Positions 60,626 to 64,000 of a stretch of DNA of 64,000 bases are shown here, one piece after another. This stretch comes from Gammaproteobacteria bacterium (GTDB taxonomy: Bacteria; Pseudomonadota; Gammaproteobacteria; Thiohalobacterales; Thiohalobacteraceae). Every line of letters starts with the position of its first letter. The stretch's first letter is position 1. Below the pieces are notes generated by a model. It was not told the DNA's origin, ran no database searches, and was given only the letters and a program-made list of their open reading frames with translations. The DNA is taken from NCBI GenBank assembly GCA_018819175.1, contig JAHJQQ010000023.1, positions 124,001-188,000 of the forward strand. Direction: 5' to 3'. The position numbers and the translations under genes were made by a program.

Positions 60626-60721
60626 GTTGCGCTGGAATATTGGTGCATTGATGGAATGCAAGTCAGCGACTCAGCACCACGCATCGGCGACATTCGCCGC
60701 AAATACACTATTGGTGAGCTC

Positions 60722-61594
60722 ATGGACACCGTCTCGGTACTTATCCTGACACATAATGAAGAAAAAAACATAGCCAAGTGTATCGAATCAATCCTACCGC
60801 TTACCGACAAGATCTTTGTGGTCGACTCAGGGAGTACGGATATGACCACCGAGATCTGCGAGCGTTATGGTGCATTGGTGGCATTTAATCCCTGGACGAA
60901 TTATGCGGAGCAGCTGAACTGGGGCTTGACGCACTTTGATTTTCCGTCAGAGTGGATCATGAGAATGGATGCCGATGAAGAATTGATGGTGGGCCTTGTC
61001 GATTCCCTGAAAAAATTCTTAGTCGCACCACCAGCGGATGTGAGTGGCATTTTCATCAGGCGCCGGGTGTATTTCATGGGCCGCTGGATCAGGCATGGCG
61101 GCTACTACCCAACCTGGTTACTGCGCATCTTCAGAAAAGGGATTGGCCGATGTGAGGCGCTCTGGATGGACGAGCATATCGTCGTCGACAGCGGTAGGAC
61201 GATTAAAATGCATCAGGACATCATCGATAAGAACAATAAGGACCTTACCTTCTGGACCGACAAACACAACAAGTATGCTTCTCGTGAGTTGCTGGACATT
61301 ATTGGCAAACGGCATGCCGGCAAAGATGGCTCGGTACTGGACGCACGCCCGAATGAGTCCCAAGCGCAATTGCGGCGCTGGCTGAAAAACAGCGTCTATG
61401 GGAAGACACCCTTGTTCGTGCGTCCCCTCCTGTATTTCTCCTATCGCTATTTTATTAGATTAGGCTTCCTCGACGGAAAGGAAGGACTGATCTTCCATTT
61501 CCTGCAAGGATTCTGGTACCGTTTTTTGGTGGATGCCAAGCTGTTCGAATATCAACGCCAGCAAAGAGAAATCGAGATTGACCGACAGCAATAA
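60722..61594 (+). CDS. Glycosyltransferase family 2 protein
   Basis: Inverting GT-A enzyme of ~290 residues. The family start is VSVLILTHNEEKNIAKCI, then VVDSGSTD, and the metal site MRMDADEEL. A putative C-terminal acceptor segment has WIRHGGYYPTWLLRIFRKG, which is common in the KdtX/WaaE-like branch of GT2. The start at MDTVSVLIL is the nearest to the domain; an ATG at 60656 would add 22 residues. Confidence 0.9.
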   Translation: MDTVSVLILTHNEEKNIAKCIESILPLTDKIFVVDSGSTDMTTEICERYGALVAFNPWTNYAEQLNWGLTHFDFPSEWIMRMDADEELMVGLVDSLKKFLVAPPADVSGIFIRRRVYFMGRWIRHGGYYPTWLLRIFRKGIGRCEALWMDEHIVVDSGRTIKMHQDIIDKNNKDLTFWTDKHNKYASRELLDIIGKRHAGKDGSVLDARPNESQAQLRRWLKNSVYGKTPLFVRPLLYFSYRYFIRLGFLDGKEGLIFHFLQGFWYRFLVDAKLFEYQRQQREIEIDRQQ

Positions 61595-62150
61595 AAAAGA
61601 CCTCTCTAGATATAACAATCGAGGGTATTCGCCGGGTGGCGGTCGCTTGCGGCACATGCTGTGGTACATCTTGAACGCGACTGTCTTCCACTCCTGGCTG
61701 ATCCCAAGCACAACCATAAAATGCATGACCTTGCGCGCCCTCGGCGCCCGTGTTGGCACAGGCGTCGTCATCAAACCCCATGTCAACATCAAATATCCAT
61801 GGCACCTGACGATTGGAGATCATGTATGGATAGGGGAAGGCGTATGGATTGATAATCTGGTCGAGGTACAACTTGGTTCGAATGTATGTCTATCACAGGA
61901 TGCCTATCTGCTCACCGGCAATCACGATTATAAAGACCCTGCTTTTGGTCTGTTGACGGGGACGATCAAAATTGATGATGGCGCTTGGGTAGGCGCGCGT
62001 GCCGTAGTATGCCCAAGCGTGCGCGTAGGTACCAACGCTGTAATTACCGTAGGCAGCGTGTTGACAAAGGATGCGCTTCCAAACGGCATCTATCGCGGTA
62101 ATCCAGCCGAGTGGACGCGCGACCGGCTCATACGGCAAGAAGTCGGCTAG
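61578..62150 (+). CDS. WcaF-type acetyltransferase (left-handed beta-helix)
   Basis: Hexapeptide-repeat O-acetyltransferase of ~190 residues, similar to WcaF and colanic-acid acetyltransferases. Repeats such as TGVVIKPHVNIKYPWHLTIG and DHVWIGEGVWIDNL form the beta helix; LLTGNHDYKDPAF holds the catalytic histidine. I prefer a TTG start at 61578 (LTDSNKKDLSRYNN), since family members begin with a similar DLSRY segment; an ATG at 61533 would overlap the previous gene by 62 bases. It would acetylate a sugar of the EPS. Confidence 0.86.
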   Translation: MTDSNKKDLSRYNNRGYSPGGGRLRHMLWYILNATVFHSWLIPSTTIKCMTLRALGARVGTGVVIKPHVNIKYPWHLTIGDHVWIGEGVWIDNLVEVQLGSNVCLSQDAYLLTGNHDYKDPAFGLLTGTIKIDDGAWVGARAVVCPSVRVGTNAVITVGSVLTKDALPNGIYRGNPAEWTRDRLIRQEVG

Positions 62151-62238
62151 ACGACAGCGGGGACCGCATCTCGCAATGACGGTCCCCGCAGGTGGGGGAG
62201 GATAGCTGCAATTTATGGGAAATGTAATTTAACCCCTC

Positions 62239-64000
62239 TCAATTGCCTGGGACACGGTAGCTTTCTTGCACCCCCGAACCGCTTGGTCTGATGTTCTTAT
62301 CTGTTGTCAGGATAAGCTTATCCAGGATCAGCCCATCTTCGCGCATCCAAATATTGAGTGTATGCGCGCCAGCGGAAGTAACATTGATAGTGGCCACAGG
62401 CCCATCATGTGTCGACTGCGTCCAATCGCAACAAGACGTGGGAAACCTAATACGGTCGGATGTACCTACCGCCGCACCATCGAGCCCGGCATGAACGGAA
62501 TTGTCGTTACCGGTTCCACCGAAACCACGCAGCCATAAGTAATGTACGCCTGTTTTCACGAAATTGATCTGGAAATCCATGCGGGGGCTTTTTGTCAGAT
62601 AGCCAGTATTATTGGATTTGCCAATGTTGGGGGAGGCAAACATTGCAGCGCCGTCAATATATGCAGAATCATAAATTGGAAGCCAATCATGATTTCCCTG
62701 CGCAAGCTTGCTGCTGAAATGCTCAGCCTCCATTGAAACATATCCATATGTGCCAGCCCCCTGCTGAAATACACCACCCCTCGCACCCTCTTCAGTTGTG
62801 CCTGACAAACTGCTGCAGTCGGAATCCGCAGGGAAGTCAACACGACCGTCACCGTCGTTATCAACCCCGTCAGAGCAAGATGATGTACCTATTTCAGCAA
62901 CGACAAGAATTTGATTCGGCGCCACATCTCTTAATATCTGCCTAATCCCACTTGGCCAGGCTATATCGATCTGATCGATTAGCTGAGCCGCTCCGAGACC
63001 AACATGCAGACGCTGGAAATTTTGGGCATGGTTGTGAATACCACCGTTCTGTTCGCGCATTTGCGTCTTGCCACCTGCAGTCACCGTTACTACGGCACCA
63101 ATCCCATGCGGATTCGAAAACCGACCGACCAAGTCAAGCTCGATCCATTTGTTTCCATTTCCCAGGTTCCGGAATAATTGATGCGGACCATTGTTAAACG
63201 GCTCTCCCCCTTCTCCATTGGTTAGAAATAGATCCAGAAAACCGTCCTGATCGTAATCGGCTGTAGTCACGCTCTCCGATCGACCAACGGAAGATCCGGC
63301 AGCGCCTCCCGCCATTGGCGCAAGCGTGAACGTTCCATTACCGAGATTCTCCAGAAGAATATTAGAAGCATTTGAGACTCCATACGTACAGGCCAGGTAC
63401 AAATCGACATCCATATCGTTATCAAAGTCGCCAGCGACTGCCGAAAAGCAAGGCATACCAATTGATAAGCCGCTCTGCGCACGGCGCTGCTCAAATCCTG
63501 TAGCCGTACGCAACAGATAGCTTGGCTGTGGAGATCCTGGCATGGCCGAGAAACCGACTGCTTTGGCGTTCTGGATATTTCCTGTCGAGCTCGCGATAAA
63601 GCGCACGTCCTGTGCTGTTGGTGAACTGAGTGACACAGTCCATGTTGACGTGATCGCATCGAAACCAATGAAAAAGCCGCGGTCAACTCCTGCATTATGT
63701 GGTGGCATACCAGAGAATGCAGGATCACCTGGGTCGAGCGTTACTGAGAACGAGCCCCATCCCAATTCCGGCGTTTGTGTTACAGCAGGCTCCATTGAGC
63801 CCTGGCCGGTATAAATAGGCAATCCGGTGACACCAGGGGAAACACTAAGCTGGACAGGCATCCCTGCCTTGAATGTCACGGCCTTTTCATTTCCGCTGGC
63901 ACCCATACGGAACTCGAGTGTCTTTGACGATCGAACCACCAGTTGTTGTGGGGCAGCCCCTAGAATTGTGAATATGTCGCTCTTGAGATCGCCATTGAAA
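62239..64000 (-). CDS. Large secreted FG-GAP / ASPIC-UnbV protein, N-terminus beyond the window
   Basis: C-terminal ~586 residues of a larger protein; the frame is open to the window edge (FNGDLKSDIFTILGAAP is its first visible part), so an internal GTG at 63939 should not be taken as the start. In order: FG-GAP/VCBS-type calcium blades (GDFDNDMDVDLYLACT and ADYDQDGFLDLFLTNG), an ASPIC/UnbV domain (GIGAVVTVTAGGKTQ, IDQIDIAWPSGIRQ), a type 3 thrombospondin-like calcium loop (DGVDNDGDGRVDFP) and a C-terminal carbohydrate-binding-like module (YVSMEAEHFSSKLA, LNIWMREDGLILDKLIL). Likely extracellular and calcium-binding, perhaps attached to the polysaccharide. No PEP-CTERM signal at the C-terminus. 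Confidence 0.85.
   Translation of the reverse strand, partial: FNGDLKSDIFTILGAAPQQLVVRSSKTLEFRMGASGNEKAVTFKAGMPVQLSVSPGVTGLPIYTGQGSMEPAVTQTPELGWGSFSVTLDPGDPAFSGMPPHNAGVDRGFFIGFDAITSTWTVSLSSPTAQDVRFIASSTGNIQNAKAVGFSAMPGSPQPSYLLRTATGFEQRRAQSGLSIGMPCFSAVAGDFDNDMDVDLYLACTYGVSNASNILLENLGNGTFTLAPMAGGAAGSSVGRSESVTTADYDQDGFLDLFLTNGEGGEPFNNGPHQLFRNLGNGNKWIELDLVGRFSNPHGIGAVVTVTAGGKTQMREQNGGIHNHAQNFQRLHVGLGAAQLIDQIDIAWPSGIRQILRDVAPNQILVVAEIGTSSCSDGVDNDGDGRVDFPADSDCSSLSGTTEEGARGGVFQQGAGTYGYVSMEAEHFSSKLAQGNHDWLPIYDSAYIDGAAMFASPNIGKSNNTGYLTKSPRMDFQINFVKTGVHYLWLRGFGGTGNDNSVHAGLDGAAVGTSDRIRFPTSCCDWTQSTHDGPVATINVTSAGAHTLNIWMREDGLILDKLILTTDKNIRPSGSGVQESYRVPGN

Noticed and set aside
62239..62300. PEP-CTERM-type sorting signal at the end of the FG-GAP protein
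   Set aside because: The C-terminus lacks a hydrophobic helix and an arginine-rich tail.

Overview
This window is a piece of a gammaproteobacterial chromosome. The evidence is Gram-negative outer-membrane biology (Kdo transferase, heptose synthesis, lipid A acyltransferase, TolC), a type IV pilus ATPase, DsbD, and gene orders known from gammaproteobacteria. From memory, dsbD-cutA-fxsA-groES-groEL resembles the E. coli order, and thiC / tolC / waaA / hldE / ... / ilvE / glnE resembles the order around the core-oligosaccharide locus of Pseudomonas aeruginosa. An exosortase/exopolysaccharide locus, a DsrE-type sulfur-protein domain and many intergenic inverted repeats point to an environmental lineage, possibly related to sulfur oxidisers, but no species can be named from this sequence.

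Layout. 1-3.2 kb: a GGDEF/EAL membrane enzyme coupled to a PhnD-like periplasmic binding protein. 3.3-5.4 kb: thiC behind a TPP riboswitch. 5.6-8.9 kb: Pcm-type methyltransferase, rhodanese, TolC and an isochorismatase-like hydrolase. 9.1-23.2 kb: LPS core genes (waaA, hldD, hldE, an lpxL-like acyltransferase, two GT9 enzymes, two GT4 enzymes, an O-antigen ligase-like protein, an ELM1-family protein) plus a FAD oxidoreductase. 23.4-29 kb: zf-CHCC protein, ilvE, glnE, pilU. 29-31 kb: a candidate small RNA, then an ECF sigma factor with a membrane anti-sigma protein carrying a DsrE-like domain. 31-36.7 kb: groEL, groES (CIRCE operator), fxsA, cutA, dsbD. 36.9-49.4 kb, minus strand: PrsR/PrsK regulatory pair, PrsT-like TPR lipoprotein, GDP-fucose genes (gmd, fcl), a WecA-like initiating transferase and a fused exosortase-EpsI protein. 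49.5-49.8 kb: remains of an IS30-type transposase. 50.2-62.2 kb, plus strand: an exopolysaccharide cluster (methyltransferase, GH-like protein, Wzx-like flippase, two sulfotransferases, three glycosyltransferases, Wzy-like polymerase, WcaF-like acetyltransferase). 62.2-64 kb: a large secreted FG-GAP/UnbV protein cut by the window edge.

How it fits together. The 37-62 kb block reads as one cell-surface programme. A two-component pair of the exosortase type controls it, a lipid-linked sugar is started by the WecA-like enzyme, extended by the glycosyltransferases with GDP-fucose as one likely donor, decorated by sulfotransferases and an acetyltransferase, flipped and polymerised, while the exosortase-EpsI fusion would process protein partners encoded elsewhere.

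The most unusual things here are: (a) the sigma/anti-sigma pair whose anti-sigma factor ends in a DsrE-like domain; (b) an apparent minus-strand small RNA with promoter, anti-Shine-Dalgarno C-rich motifs and terminator, lying between two inverted copies of a ~150-bp repeat; (c) nested families of intergenic inverted repeats, whose arms are built from ~9-10-bp periodic words and whose loops hold other repeats; and (d) a putative sulfated, fucosylated exopolysaccharide locus tied to an exosortase.
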